Assembly: GCF_000948975.2 (NCBI RefSeq)
Contig: NZ_CP059735.1
Location: 5,454,603 to 5,518,602, forward strand
DNA: 64,000 nt
Direction of reading: 5' to 3'
Source of the DNA: Thalassomonas actiniarum
GTDB lineage: Bacteria; Pseudomonadota; Gammaproteobacteria; Enterobacterales; Alteromonadaceae
In this document: piece by piece, positions 47,049 to 56,662 of the stretch
Layout of the letters: each line of letters starts with the position of its first letter
Position numbering within the stretch: position 1 is the first letter of the stretch
Made by a program: the position numbers and the translations under genes
The notes under the pieces: model-generated
Seen by the model: only the letters and a program-made list of their open reading frames with translations
What the model was told of the DNA's origin: nothing
Databases searched by the model: none

Positions 47049-50000
47049 ATGAAACAAACTAAGCTCCTGAAAAGGTCCGGAAAAAACAATAATATCGATA
47101 CCAGTATAAGATTTAAAAAACTCAGCCTAACCACCTTAATCACCCTGGCCTTAACGGCTTGCGGCAGCGACATAGAGCAGGCCAGCTCTGATCAGGTCAA
47201 CTCCTGGTCCAGAACACCTGTTGCCGAGCCGGCCGGTGACAACTGCCCGTTCGGGGGAGAAAAGGTGGAATCGGGCGCCGATACCAATAAGGATGGTGTC
47301 CTTCAAGACAGCGAAATCAACCAGGTAGACTACCTGTGTAGCGATAGCGCCAGCACCAGTACTTATGTTAATGATATGTCTGACTTAAGCGATAACTTCT
47401 GGCGCAGCTTTAACCTGGCAACAGAAGATAACAGCACCGCAGGGACCGACGATGCCATCTACCGCTTCCAGGGGGATTTATTCCGCTTCAAACGCAGTGA
47501 CAATACCGCAGAGTACCTGGATTACCTGATCCCCGGCGCCATCGAAAACGCCGTGGTTTCCGCCTATTACTGGGAAGGAGACACGCCAGAAGTAGCGCCT
47601 TTTAAAATGTTTGCCTCTAAGGTCGGCGCCAATAACCCGGATGACTGGATTGAACTCACCGTGACTCAGGAGAAAGTCGGCGATTATACCCAGAGAGCCA
47701 GCGATGAGGATCAAAACGATGAAGAAAACGACAACTGGATCAAGGTAGACTTTACCGCTGCCGATATCAAAAACCAGGCAGGCGAAGACTATGACTTCAT
47801 CCGGGTGCAGTTCCCCGTTGTTGCCTCCGGCCAGGCCTGGCATCCGCAGCTGGGTAACCTCGAAGTCGCCTTTAGCAGCAACACAGAGCTTGCCGCCGAC
47901 AATAATGCCGCGCCCGACCCGGCACAAGACCCAAGCACCGTAGTGATCCCGGTAACACAGACAGACGGCCTGGATAATTTTAACCAGGTATTCTCCCACA
48001 GCGATTCACTTTTTTTTGACAGCTCAGATGGCGACGGCGAAAGCCGCTTTAACGGGGATACCAGCCGGTTAAAACGCGGCACCAACACGGAAGAATATGT
48101 TCAGTACCAGGTTTATGGCGAAGTCAAAACCATAGAAGTTGTCGGCTACTACCACGCCTTCGATGAATCAGAACCTTTCACTATTTTAGTGTCGAAAACC
48201 GGCGGCAATAATGAAGCCGAGTGGACCGAGCTCACCACAACACACATTCAGGCAGAAGGCGATGCGGTAGAAGACTGGACCACGCATACCTACACCGCCA
48301 CCACCAGTGAACAGCAAGTAGACTTTGATTTTGTCCGCGTGGTCTTTCCGGTCATTGCTGATGACAGCAAGTCATGGCACCCGCAATTAGGCGATGTCAA
48401 CATCACTTACCATCAGGATTACAGCCTGGACAGCGACAATGTCTCACGGGACTTATCCGGTGTCGAAATAACCGGTGGACAGGCACCACTGGCACTGGAA
48501 CAAAGCATCAAAGATACTATGCTGGCCAATGGCATCAGCACCCAATTTGACTGGTATATCACCCGGGGCGAAGGCAGCAACGGTATTGGCGACAGCAACA
48601 AGTTATACCAGGATGACAGCGGCCAGGAATTCCGTTTTGTTTCCTACAACACCCCTAACCTGGTTATGACCGAAGATCCCATCTGGGATATCACCCCGGT
48701 ATTTGAACAGGAAGACGGCATCAAAACCATCAAGGATATGGGCGGCAAGGTCACCCGTATCTATACCCTGGGTATATTTGATGCTTCCAGCCCGGACAAA
48801 GTCAAGCATATCAGCTGGGATGAAAACGGTGCCCTGGTCTTTAATGAAGATATTTTTGTCGCCATGGATAACCTGTTGGCCATCGCCAATAAGCACGGCG
48901 TGCGGGTGCAAATTCCCTTTATCGACCGTAGCTTATGGTGGGGCGGCATAGCCCACTTTGCCCAGCAATACGGTAAAAGCTCCCCGGAGTTTTTCACCGA
49001 CCGCACCACCATAGACGCCTTCAAAGAAGTGATCTCCTATGTGCTTAACCGGGTGAATACCGTGACCGGCATCGCCTACAAGGACGATCCTGCGGTTTTT
49101 GCCTGGGAAACCGGCAACGAATTACGCTCGGACGACCTTGCTGCCATCGAAAGCTGGACCAGCGAGATAGCCGCCCATATCAAGTCTATCGACAGCAAAC
49201 ACCTGGTGATGGACGGCCGGGAAGCCCGCAGTACCCGCTCTTCCGGTGAATATGAAATGCGCATGTCCAACAGCGCCATGTTCGACAGCAATATCGATGT
49301 CTTGTCTAACCATTATTACGGCGACAATTTTTCCGCCCGCATCATGCAGGATTTAAATACTATTTCCGGGGTGAAACCCTTTGTGGTCGGGGAAATCGGT
49401 TTTGGCGACCTGGAAATGGCCGACGCCATAGATACAGTGATCAATGAAGGTTCCACCGGCATTTTATTATGGAGCCTGCGTACCCATGATATCAACGGCG
49501 GTTTTAAAGATCACGACGACGGCTCAGCCCACTCCTACCACTGGCCGGGTTTTGCCGACAACTTTGTTTATAACGAAGTGAAAATCATGGAAAATGCCTG
49601 GGACAAGGCCTATGAGATAGACGGTGAAATAAGACCTGCTATCCCTGCACCGGCAAAAGCCCCGGTGATGTTAGCCAGCCCTTCCACCCTGGATATCCGC
49701 TGGCAAGGGGTTACCAGTGCCCGCTATTATGATATTCAACGTTCCGATAACGGCACCGACGACTGGACCCTGGTAGGTGACGACATTGAAATCGGCGCCA
49801 CCACCGCCAGCAATTATATTTTGGCAGACCGCACCGACTCTTTCGGTACAGTACACCCAGATGTAAAACACCAGATCCTGTTCCAGGATGCCACCGCCGT
49901 CGCTAATGAAACTTACTATTATCGCGCCAAAGCCATTAACGAAAGCGGCGAAAGCGATTGGTCAAATGTTATCGGCACCTCGGCCCAGCTGATTGAAAAC

Positions 50001-51053
50001 GGCATAGTGGAAGACAGCTTAAGCAGCTTAACCTCCGCCACCGCCCTTTCCGATGTTTCAGTGCTCTTTGTCGACAGCGGCAATACCGAGTTCTTTGAAA
50101 ATGACGATGCCGGACGCATCAAGCGCGGCGGCACCGGGGAAGAATGGCTGATGTACAGCTTCGGCGGCGACATCAACACCTTCTGGCTGACAACCTACTT
50201 CTGGCGCAGCGCCCCGGAAACCGATGTTGCTGACTTTAAAGTACAGCTTTCCACAGACGGCAGCAGCTGGGACGATTTTACCCCGGAATCAAGCAGTGTC
50301 GCACAACGCGGCGACTGGGAGCAGATTGACCTGGTTGGCCGTGGCATAACTGGCGGTTACCAGCACCTGCGCGTGGTATTCCCGGTAGCGGCAGCCGCCG
50401 ATTCATCATGGGCACAGCAACTGGGAAATGTCAAAATTGGCGTAGGCACGGGGGTTATCAGCGACTTGCCGAATCCTCCGGGCGTGGATGGTTTAGTGGT
50501 CGATAACTTTGATGCCTACCCGGACGATGCCAGCATCAAAGCCAACTGGGTGGATCAGGCCTGGACCACCATCACGGTGGATAACAGCGCTGACAGCCAG
50601 CAAATGCAGGTGCAATACGATGTCGGCGCCAACGGTTATTCCGGGGTGTTACGTACCTTTGCCACACCGCAGGATTGGACCTCGGGCAACGCCATTCAGT
50701 TTAGCCTGAAACATCAGAACGCCGGCAATGTCTTTGTGGTGCAAATTGATGAAGACCAGGCGCAATTTAAACCGGACGGCGGCGTGGATTCCTGGGAATG
50801 GGCTACGGTATTGGATGACAGCAATATCGACGGCGTGATCACGATAAAGTTCGAGGATTTCCTGCCGAACCATAACTTCCCGGCAAACCAGGTGCCTGAC
50901 GCTACGGTATTCGACCGGGATGCCATCCGCAAGCTCGGCTTCTGGCAAAACCAGGGCTACACGCCTTTTGGCCAGTCGCCGCTACAGCCATTAAATAACA
51001 GCACTGGTGAAAACTTGTTGATTGACAACGTCACGATAGTAACCGTGCCTTAA
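47049..51053 (+). CDS. GH5-type endo-beta-mannanase, multidomain lipoprotein
   Basis: 1334 residues from the ATG at 47049 (GAAGGG 8 bp upstream); the ATG at 47043 has almost no spacing. Lipoprotein signal with lipobox LTAC. Two CBM-like modules (about 105-275 and 305-460), catalytic domain (about 475-860) with the acid/base Glu691 in ETGNE and nucleophile Glu782 in VGEIGF, typical of GH5 mannanases. Then a fibronectin-III-like module (about 870-975), a third copy of the CBM-like module (about 985-1130), and a CBM11-like C-terminal domain. The three CBM-like copies share FRFKR/RLKRG/RIKRG-type and VRVVFPV-type segments. Expected to be surface-anchored and to cut beta-mannan for uptake by the adjacent TonB receptor. 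Confidence 0.85.
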   Translation: MKQTKLLKRSGKNNNIDTSIRFKKLSLTTLITLALTACGSDIEQASSDQVNSWSRTPVAEPAGDNCPFGGEKVESGADTNKDGVLQDSEINQVDYLCSDSASTSTYVNDMSDLSDNFWRSFNLATEDNSTAGTDDAIYRFQGDLFRFKRSDNTAEYLDYLIPGAIENAVVSAYYWEGDTPEVAPFKMFASKVGANNPDDWIELTVTQEKVGDYTQRASDEDQNDEENDNWIKVDFTAADIKNQAGEDYDFIRVQFPVVASGQAWHPQLGNLEVAFSSNTELAADNNAAPDPAQDPSTVVIPVTQTDGLDNFNQVFSHSDSLFFDSSDGDGESRFNGDTSRLKRGTNTEEYVQYQVYGEVKTIEVVGYYHAFDESEPFTILVSKTGGNNEAEWTELTTTHIQAEGDAVEDWTTHTYTATTSEQQVDFDFVRVVFPVIADDSKSWHPQLGDVNITYHQDYSLDSDNVSRDLSGVEITGGQAPLALEQSIKDTMLANGISTQFDWYITRGEGSNGIGDSNKLYQDDSGQEFRFVSYNTPNLVMTEDPIWDITPVFEQEDGIKTIKDMGGKVTRIYTLGIFDASSPDKVKHISWDENGALVFNEDIFVAMDNLLAIANKHGVRVQIPFIDRSLWWGGIAHFAQQYGKSSPEFFTDRTTIDAFKEVISYVLNRVNTVTGIAYKDDPAVFAWETGNELRSDDLAAIESWTSEIAAHIKSIDSKHLVMDGREARSTRSSGEYEMRMSNSAMFDSNIDVLSNHYYGDNFSARIMQDLNTISGVKPFVVGEIGFGDLEMADAIDTVINEGSTGILLWSLRTHDINGGFKDHDDGSAHSYHWPGFADNFVYNEVKIMENAWDKAYEIDGEIRPAIPAPAKAPVMLASPSTLDIRWQGVTSARYYDIQRSDNGTDDWTLVGDDIEIGATTASNYILADRTDSFGTVHPDVKHQILFQDATAVANETYYYRAKAINESGESDWSNVIGTSAQLIENGIVEDSLSSLTSATALSDVSVLFVDSGNTEFFENDDAGRIKRGGTGEEWLMYSFGGDINTFWLTTYFWRSAPETDVADFKVQLSTDGSSWDDFTPESSSVAQRGDWEQIDLVGRGITGGYQHLRVVFPVAAAADSSWAQQLGNVKIGVGTGVISDLPNPPGVDGLVVDNFDAYPDDASIKANWVDQAWTTITVDNSADSQQMQVQYDVGANGYSGVLRTFATPQDWTSGNAIQFSLKHQNAGNVFVVQIDEDQAQFKPDGGVDSWEWATVLDDSNIDGVITIKFEDFLPNHNFPANQVPDATVFDRDAIRKLGFWQNQGYTPFGQSPLQPLNNSTGENLLIDNVTIVTVP

Positions 51054-51181
51054 GGCCTGTTTGATAAAACCTGTATCGAAAGCCGCTTTTCATAAGAAAA
51101 GCCCCGGCGGATAGCACTTACCCTATCCGCCGCATTAACACGCTTAACAACAGCAAGTTTAAACGTTAATATTGAGCAAAT

Positions 51182-51205
51182 AATACGCCGTTTTGGCGGC
51201 GTATT
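51182..51205 (+). promoter_or_regulatory. Perfect hairpin ahead of the receptor ribosome-binding site
   Basis: AATACGCCG (51182-51190) pairs with CGGCGTATT (51197-51205), loop TTTTGG. The ribosome-binding site GAGGAAG starts 2 bp later. No T-run, so an mRNA-stability or translation element is likelier than a terminator. Confidence 0.5.
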
Positions 51206-51218
51206 TGAGGAAGTAGAA

Positions 51219-54176
51219 ATGAGCTCCAAGCAAAGTGTATTTAAAAAATCATTACTCGCCACCAGCATCAGTAGCTGTTTCCTGGCAGCCATGTCAATCA
51301 GTGCAGTAGCGCAAGCCGAAGAAAGCGCCGCAGCTGAAACAAGCGCCGCAGCTAAACAAACTAAAGAAGTTGAGGTCATAGAAGTCGTCGGTACCCGCGC
51401 CGCCTGGGCAAAATCCCTGCTGACCAAAAAAGACTCGGATGTGATCATGGAAAGCATCAACGCCACCGATATCGGCAAGATGCCGGACGCCAACGTTGCC
51501 GAATCCCTACAACGGTTAACCGGGATCCAAATCAGCCGCAATAACGGCGAAGGCAGCAATATCCAGATCCGCGGTATGTCGAAAAACCTGCTGTTACTCA
51601 ACGACGAAGTTATGCTCACCGGCCAGGGACAAACCGAAGGCGGCATGGCATCTTTAGAAGAAATTCCTTCCGAGTTGATTGGCGAAGTCCAGGTATTTAA
51701 AGCCGCACGCGCCGATTTAATAGAAGGCGGCATGGGCGGCACGGTCAATATCATCACCCGCAAGCCGCTGCAGCTGGAAGATTTCACCCTGGCGGGTAAC
51801 CTCAAATCCGGCTGGGGAGAAAACAGCCCCACTGATATTGAACCCAGCGGCGCCCTGGTGATCGGTAATAACTGGGACGATAAATACGGCTTCCTGCTTT
51901 CGGTGTCATCCAGCGAACGTTATAAAGAATCCGATTACGCCTTAACCGAACGTCAGCCCTATGCCAATATCGCCGGTCAGGCTCCCTGGCGTGTGGACGT
52001 ATTAGAAGACGGCGCGCGGGTGGATTATCCGGAAATCTATGCCCCGTCCCAGTCTATCGAACAAAGAAAACGTATCGGCTCGGCACTGGCACTGCAATAC
52101 CGGCCGACGGAAAACCTGGATTTAAGCTTCGACTGGGTGCATAACGAATTACAAAACGACACCGAATCGGTAAAAGCCCTGTTCCATATGGACAGACCCA
52201 GTGAAAACCTGCTCGCCCCCGGGGTAGAACATACCGGCCGCGTGATCGACAATGCCCGCTTTACCCTGAAGCGCCAAGAAAACCAAACCAATGTTACCGA
52301 CCAGACCAATGAAGCAGACAACTTTAAATTCCAGGCAGACTGGGTGGTTAGCGACAATTTCCGCGCGGTATTAAATGTCAGCAAAGCCGATGCCCATGAA
52401 AAATCCTTATATGTGTCGGCGGATACCATGTCCACCCAAAACAGCCGCATCGCCCGTAATGCCGAGCAGGCCGCTAACCCGGCCCTGCGTGAACTGCTAA
52501 ACCCCAACGGCATCGAAAGCTTCGATATGTGGTATTCAGACACAGGTGTCGGCCAGCCGGATATCCGTATCGACCACGACCTGGGCAACGCCGACTACCA
52601 CTACTTTAAATCCGCCTGGGCCGGCGGCGGTGAGCGGGATTCGGAATCCGACGCCATTAAACTGGATTTCGAATATGATATCGATTTAGGACCGTTAAGA
52701 ATGCTTAGCGCCGGGGTGCGCGTCGCCAACCGCGATGTGAAATTCCAGGGCTTTGAATATGTGGTAGATTATACCAACCGCGGCGCTACCAGCGGCGATA
52801 CCTGGGGGCCTTTATACCGTTACCAGGATGCCGGCATCACAGATCCCGGTTTGGGCTATACCATCTTAGATCCGGTACGCTTTGCCGACGATCCTACCCG
52901 GGTAACCATCTACAAAGACTTTTACGGTTTAAAAGATCAGTATGGCGAGTCTATGGATCTGGCGGCCATCAGCACAGACGGTATGCGTAACCCCCATGCC
53001 TGGATGTCGGATTACACCGGCAGCCCGGTACAAAGAGTTAATGATCCTAAAAACAAATGGAGCGTCGACCAGGAAGTAAAATCAATTTACCTGATGGCAG
53101 ACTTTGAAGCAGACGTGTTTGGCGATATGTTCCTGACCGCCAACCTGGGCGCGCGTTATGTGCAGACCAAGATCCTGGTAAAACAGCAAACGTCCCTGCC
53201 GAACACCCCGACCCGCGCCAGCTATGACTGGAACGGCGTGCTCGACGAATCGGGTTTTATCGCCACGCCGCTCAAAAATGACTTTAACGACTTCTTGCCC
53301 AGCTTCAGCGCTAACCTGGAAATAGCCGACGATATGTTTGTTAAATTTGCCGCCAGCAAAACCATGGCCCGGCAAAACCTGAACGACCTGGCGGCGGCCT
53401 TTAACAAAAGCTACTCCAACGAGGTCATCAATAACCCGGACGGCAGCACCACCGAAATCCAGAACTTTATCGGCGGCAGCCGCGGCAATCCGGAATTAAA
53501 ACCGGACCGCACCACAGCCTATGATCTTAGTTATGAATGGTATTTCGGCGACGAAAGCCTGTTCAGCGCTGCGGTCTTCTATAAAGACATGACCAGCGTG
53601 GTTATACAGGAACAAAAAGACGAAGCCCATTTCAACGGCGACGGTGTAACCCTGAATACCGCACCGGTAACTTCTTACTTTAATACCGGCGGCGGTACGG
53701 TAGAAGGGGTGGAGCTAGGATTACAGCACGTGTTTGACAGTGGCTTTGGTTTTAACAGCAACTACACCTATTCAAACGGTGAAGCCAAAGACGATGTTGA
53801 TGAAGATGGTAAGTCACAACTGCCGCTACAGAACTTGTCTGAGCACAGCGCCAACTTAGGTGTGTTCTATGATAATGACGGCTTACGCGCCAATATCAGC
53901 TATAACTGGCGCTCCGAGTTTATTATCGGTTACACCACCTACCACAGCTCTAACCAGGATGTTGCCCCGAGAACCCCAATATATTCTGACAGCTATGGCC
54001 AGGTGGATGCATCAATAGGCTATGAAGTTAACGAAAGCTTCACCATTTTAGCAGAAGTAACCAACCTGTTTGGTGAAGATACCAACCAGTACCTGGGCAC
54101 AGATGCCAGTGATCAGTTCTGGAACTACTATCAAGGTGAAGCCCGCTATTACTTGGGGGTAGCTTTTAAAATGTAG
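51219..54176 (+). CDS. TonB-dependent receptor, probably for manno-oligosaccharides
   Basis: 985 residues. Signal peptide (about 1-32), a TonB box-like VEVIEVVGT at about residue 50, a plug domain (IGKMPDANVAESLQRLTGIQISR, GSNIQIRGMS, then GGMGGTVNIITRKPL), and a 22-strand barrel ending YYLGVAFKM with alternating aromatic residues. Length and sequence style match the large carbohydrate-type receptors of Alteromonadales. It follows the mannanase gene by 165 bp. The substrate is inferred from neighbours only. Confidence 0.93.
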   Translation: MSSKQSVFKKSLLATSISSCFLAAMSISAVAQAEESAAAETSAAAKQTKEVEVIEVVGTRAAWAKSLLTKKDSDVIMESINATDIGKMPDANVAESLQRLTGIQISRNNGEGSNIQIRGMSKNLLLLNDEVMLTGQGQTEGGMASLEEIPSELIGEVQVFKAARADLIEGGMGGTVNIITRKPLQLEDFTLAGNLKSGWGENSPTDIEPSGALVIGNNWDDKYGFLLSVSSSERYKESDYALTERQPYANIAGQAPWRVDVLEDGARVDYPEIYAPSQSIEQRKRIGSALALQYRPTENLDLSFDWVHNELQNDTESVKALFHMDRPSENLLAPGVEHTGRVIDNARFTLKRQENQTNVTDQTNEADNFKFQADWVVSDNFRAVLNVSKADAHEKSLYVSADTMSTQNSRIARNAEQAANPALRELLNPNGIESFDMWYSDTGVGQPDIRIDHDLGNADYHYFKSAWAGGGERDSESDAIKLDFEYDIDLGPLRMLSAGVRVANRDVKFQGFEYVVDYTNRGATSGDTWGPLYRYQDAGITDPGLGYTILDPVRFADDPTRVTIYKDFYGLKDQYGESMDLAAISTDGMRNPHAWMSDYTGSPVQRVNDPKNKWSVDQEVKSIYLMADFEADVFGDMFLTANLGARYVQTKILVKQQTSLPNTPTRASYDWNGVLDESGFIATPLKNDFNDFLPSFSANLEIADDMFVKFAASKTMARQNLNDLAAAFNKSYSNEVINNPDGSTTEIQNFIGGSRGNPELKPDRTTAYDLSYEWYFGDESLFSAAVFYKDMTSVVIQEQKDEAHFNGDGVTLNTAPVTSYFNTGGGTVEGVELGLQHVFDSGFGFNSNYTYSNGEAKDDVDEDGKSQLPLQNLSEHSANLGVFYDNDGLRANISYNWRSEFIIGYTTYHSSNQDVAPRTPIYSDSYGQVDASIGYEVNESFTILAEVTNLFGEDTNQYLGTDASDQFWNYYQGEARYYLGVAFKM

Positions 54177-54514
54177 CACTGGCTATCAGGCCCGGTTCCG
54201 GAACGTAATGCTGGAGCTGACACCTGATAGCTAGGATAAAGGCCGCGATTACCCCGGCGTTTAAAATGTACGCTTTCATGAAACAGGTATTGCCTCAGCA
54301 ATCAATGCTGGAGCAATACCATTAATATCAAGCAAACAGGGATGTTATTGCTTGGCTCCTAAAGTCATACTATCCCTTGTTTATTTCAGTTTTATCGGTT
54401 CATACTCGATCTTATGTATCTAAAATCAGGATGCGGCTTCAGCTGACAGTGGACACGAGTGCTAATGCCACACAGCGGTCCTAATGTAGAAACAAAAAAG
54501 CAGCCCTTGCTAAC
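54177..54514. other. Intergenic region after the receptor with two inverted repeats
   Basis: GCTATCAGG (54182-54190) pairs with CCTGATAGC (54223-54231), and a tighter hairpin GTATTGC-ct-CAGCA / TGCTG-ga-GCAATAC spans 54287-54319. Neither has a T-run. They may end or stabilise the receptor transcript. No gene is seen. Confidence 0.4.
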
Positions 54515-54596
54515 GCTAACAATGAGAAGCTTGCTCTAGCGTAAAACACAAACGTTCACCACTACGACAACCCGCTATCAATTACCATTGTTATAT
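54515..54596 (+). other. attC-like site 1
   Basis: GCTAACAATG ... CATTGTTATAT: outer arms AACAATG/CATTGTT match perfectly and inner arms TAGCG/CGCTA match, an integron attC-like layout with a GTTATAT right box. Diverged, so tentative. Confidence 0.3.
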
Positions 54597-54699
54597 GGAA
54601 TTTATTTGCCTGTTTCTAGGAAATGTCGCATTTATTCAAGACGTAAGAATTGGTTATCTTTAAACTTCTTTAAGTTTTTAACAATAAGGAGGCACAGCC

Positions 54700-55089
54700 T
54701 TGAAATTTAAATACACAATACTTTATGTTGATAATGTTAGTGAGACCCTTGGTTTCTATGAGAATGCCTTTGGTCTGGAAAGGAAAATGCTACATGAGAG
54801 CGGAGACTATGGAGAATTAGTTACAGGCAGCACCACATTATCATTTTCTTCCTTCAAGCTACTAAAACAATTAGGAAAAAACCCAGACAAACCTAATTCA
54901 CAAGCTCCAACTTTTGAAATAGCGTTTGAAACAGATGATGTAAAAACTGCGCTTTCTAAAGCTCGTAAAGCTGGAGCATTACTTGTACAAGATGCAGAAG
55001 ATATGCCTTGGGGGCAGACAGTAGCTTATGTTACCGACAATAATGGTTTTTTGGTTGAGATTTGCACACCTGTAGTCAATCAGCCATAA
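54700..55089 (+). CDS. VOC-family (glyoxalase/bleomycin-resistance-like) protein
   Basis: 129 residues starting at a TTG at 54700, chosen because AAGGAGG ends 7 bp upstream. KFKYTILYVDNVSETLGFYE is the typical VOC start; FEIAFETDDVKTALSKARKAGA and WGQTVAYVTDNNGFLVEICTP complete the two beta-alpha-beta-beta-beta modules. Usually a metal-dependent lyase, isomerase or drug-binding protein; no substrate inferred. It overlaps the convergent AraC gene by 10 bp. Confidence 0.88.
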   Translation: MKFKYTILYVDNVSETLGFYENAFGLERKMLHESGDYGELVTGSTTLSFSSFKLLKQLGKNPDKPNSQAPTFEIAFETDDVKTALSKARKAGALLVQDAEDMPWGQTVAYVTDNNGFLVEICTPVVNQP

Positions 55090-55721
55090 CCCTGATCATA
55101 TAGCTGTCTGATAACACCAGGAGTATTTAATAGTTGTACTGGTGTTAACCTAAACCAGCGTTGGAACTCTCTATTCATGTGCGACTGGTCAGAAAAACCG
55201 TAGTTTTCTGCTACATCAGCCAAGTTAACATCACGACTTAAGCTTCTAGCCGCTTTTCTAATCCTGGCTAATTGCAACCAATAGCCAGGAGTTCTGTTCG
55301 TTTTATTAAATATCAGTCGTTGCAACGTTCTGATACTAACTCCTAATTGAGCTGAGATTTGTTTTACCGTTCCTAGCTCACTAGCCAAGCCCTCTAAAGC
55401 TTCTTGTACCGAATGCTCGACCTTTATGAAGTCACTTATAATGTCTTTTACTTCGTTAGCTTCAAGTTGTTTTATTTCAATATAGGTTAAAAGCTCACGT
55501 TCTTTAATTCCTATTCCTGGGCTTAGACGAAATCCCACATACGAGCAAATATCTTCTGCCAGGACTAACTCTGCCCTATCAAATAGAGGAGACACAAACC
55601 AATCTGGTTTTTCATTTCCTACCGTTTTTACGATTAAATCACGACATCCATCAGGAATAACAATGGTAGACATTCCCAAGTCAAAATTTGCACTCCATTT
55701 AGAAACTAAACTACTATTCAT
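55080..55721 (-). CDS. AraC-family transcriptional regulator
   Basis: 213 residues. N-terminal region without a recognised ligand domain; C-terminal double HTH: VKQISAQLGVSIRTLQRLIF and LADVAENYGFSDQSHMNREF, then RWFRLTPVQLL. Convergent with the VOC gene, with a 10-bp overlap of the 3' ends, so the two probably travelled together. Confidence 0.9.
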   Translation of the reverse strand: MNSSLVSKWSANFDLGMSTIVIPDGCRDLIVKTVGNEKPDWFVSPLFDRAELVLAEDICSYVGFRLSPGIGIKERELLTYIEIKQLEANEVKDIISDFIKVEHSVQEALEGLASELGTVKQISAQLGVSIRTLQRLIFNKTNRTPGYWLQLARIRKAARSLSRDVNLADVAENYGFSDQSHMNREFQRWFRLTPVQLLNTPGVIRQLYDQGYG

Positions 55722-55738
55722 ACTTTATTTAACATAAT

Positions 55739-55789
55739 GTTTTAACCATAGGATAACTCAAGTCGGAGCTATGACTTAACTTGTTAGAC
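55739..55789 (+). other. attC-like site 2
   Basis: GTTTTAAC ... AACTCAAGTC-loop-GACTTAACTT then GTTAGAC, which fits the right box consensus GTTRRRY. Stem of 10 bp with one mismatch. Tentative. Confidence 0.3.
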
Positions 55790-55943
55790 GATTTGTTCAT
55801 TCAGCTTCTCCCTTTGCACATTCTCATAAGACAAAGCAGGACAGCCAAAAACTGCTTTATACCTGGTCAGCTTTTTTAAATTTACCAAGTTTTGGGTATC
55901 CACGCATACAGTTAGGGCACTCACAAATAGCTCAGAGCTTCTT

Positions 55944-56318
55944 TCAGTCTATCAGTCCTAAAAAATTGAAAAAGACTAATAAAGCACCGCTAAGCCCAGA
56001 TGCCATCAACAAGCAGTAAAAGGTTGCTCCAAGAATTTGATCAAATTTATTTGTGTTTTCAAATAATAAGTCAGATTTTGCATGAAGAAAAGATAACGGG
56101 CTTTTTTCTAATTTCCGGCTCCAGCTCCGGGGCATTGCTAATGCTGATGCAACATTCACAATATCCCAGCCACTCGCATATTCCATACCTAAGGCATCTT
56201 TTGTTTTTGGATTTTTTCTGAGTTTTCTTACAGTTAATTGACCGAATAGAACCCAAAGCATTGCTGATAAAATAGAACCAGCAAGGACAAAAGCAAATAT
56301 TATTTCTTCAAATGTCAT
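55944..56318 (-). CDS. Membrane protein, candidate immunity protein of a decayed effector
   Basis: 124 residues from the ATG at 56318, whose first bases overlap the TGA of the upstream decayed gene (ATGA junction); an ATG at 56333 is also in frame. Two hydrophobic segments (EEIIFAFVLAGSILSAMLWVL and ATFYCLLMASGLSGALLVFF) flank a soluble loop. No family recognised. The tight coupling to a membrane-segment protein suggests a toxin-immunity pair of the type seen with T6SS membrane-acting effectors; this is an inference. Confidence 0.6.
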   Translation of the reverse strand: MTFEEIIFAFVLAGSILSAMLWVLFGQLTVRKLRKNPKTKDALGMEYASGWDIVNVASALAMPRSWSRKLEKSPLSFLHAKSDLLFENTNKFDQILGATFYCLLMASGLSGALLVFFNFLGLID

Positions 56319-56657
56319 AAGCTTGATATCCATTGCATGATGCCATCATATCCGCCTTCGCTCTTGTCTTGTGCATAATGATTCATTCCTATTGATGCTC
56401 CCGCAGCAGCACCGACGACAAGAGCACCGCCTATAACTAAACCGACCCAACCGATCGGAGTTGCCACCTGCTTTGTGTGTATTTGGGATATTGCCCACTC
56501 GGCAGGTACAGTCAATCACAGCCAGGCCGTTACCTAGAAGTTTGGTGTATTTGGCAAATTGAACCAGCTCGCTGGCTTGTGCCTGGCTGGTAAGATCAAG
56601 TTTAGTGTGTGAGTTCAAATGAAGTTTGAGGCAAAACATTTCAGCTAACCATTTCAA
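56315..56657 (-). pseudogene. Decayed C-terminal half of a membrane-acting effector-like protein
   Basis: Two overlapping minus-strand frames read as one broken protein: the first (from 56657) gives LDLTSQAQASELVQFAKYTK, then LLGNGLAVIDCTCRVGNIPNTHKAGG; the second ends VATPIGWVGLVIGGALVVGA, then GMNHYAQDK and ISSL. In intact relatives as I recall them, roughly 35 residues separate these blocks, so an internal deletion with frameshift is likely. The N-terminus is missing. Resembles the glycine-rich transmembrane tail of T6SS or polymorphic toxins; tentative. Confidence 0.45.
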
Positions 56658-56662
56658 TGTCG

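Noticed and set aside
51050-51832. 260-codon minus-strand frame
   Set aside because: Antisense to the start of the TonB receptor, whose signal peptide and plug motifs are clear.
54250-54275. Short resemblance to the end of the receptor gene (GTTTAAAATGTA)
   Set aside because: Only about 12 bases match; too short to claim a duplicated receptor end.
56346-56657. 103-codon frame as an intact gene
   Set aside because: Its last third is Arg/Cys-rich out-of-frame sequence of the membrane segment, so it is better read as part of a broken gene.
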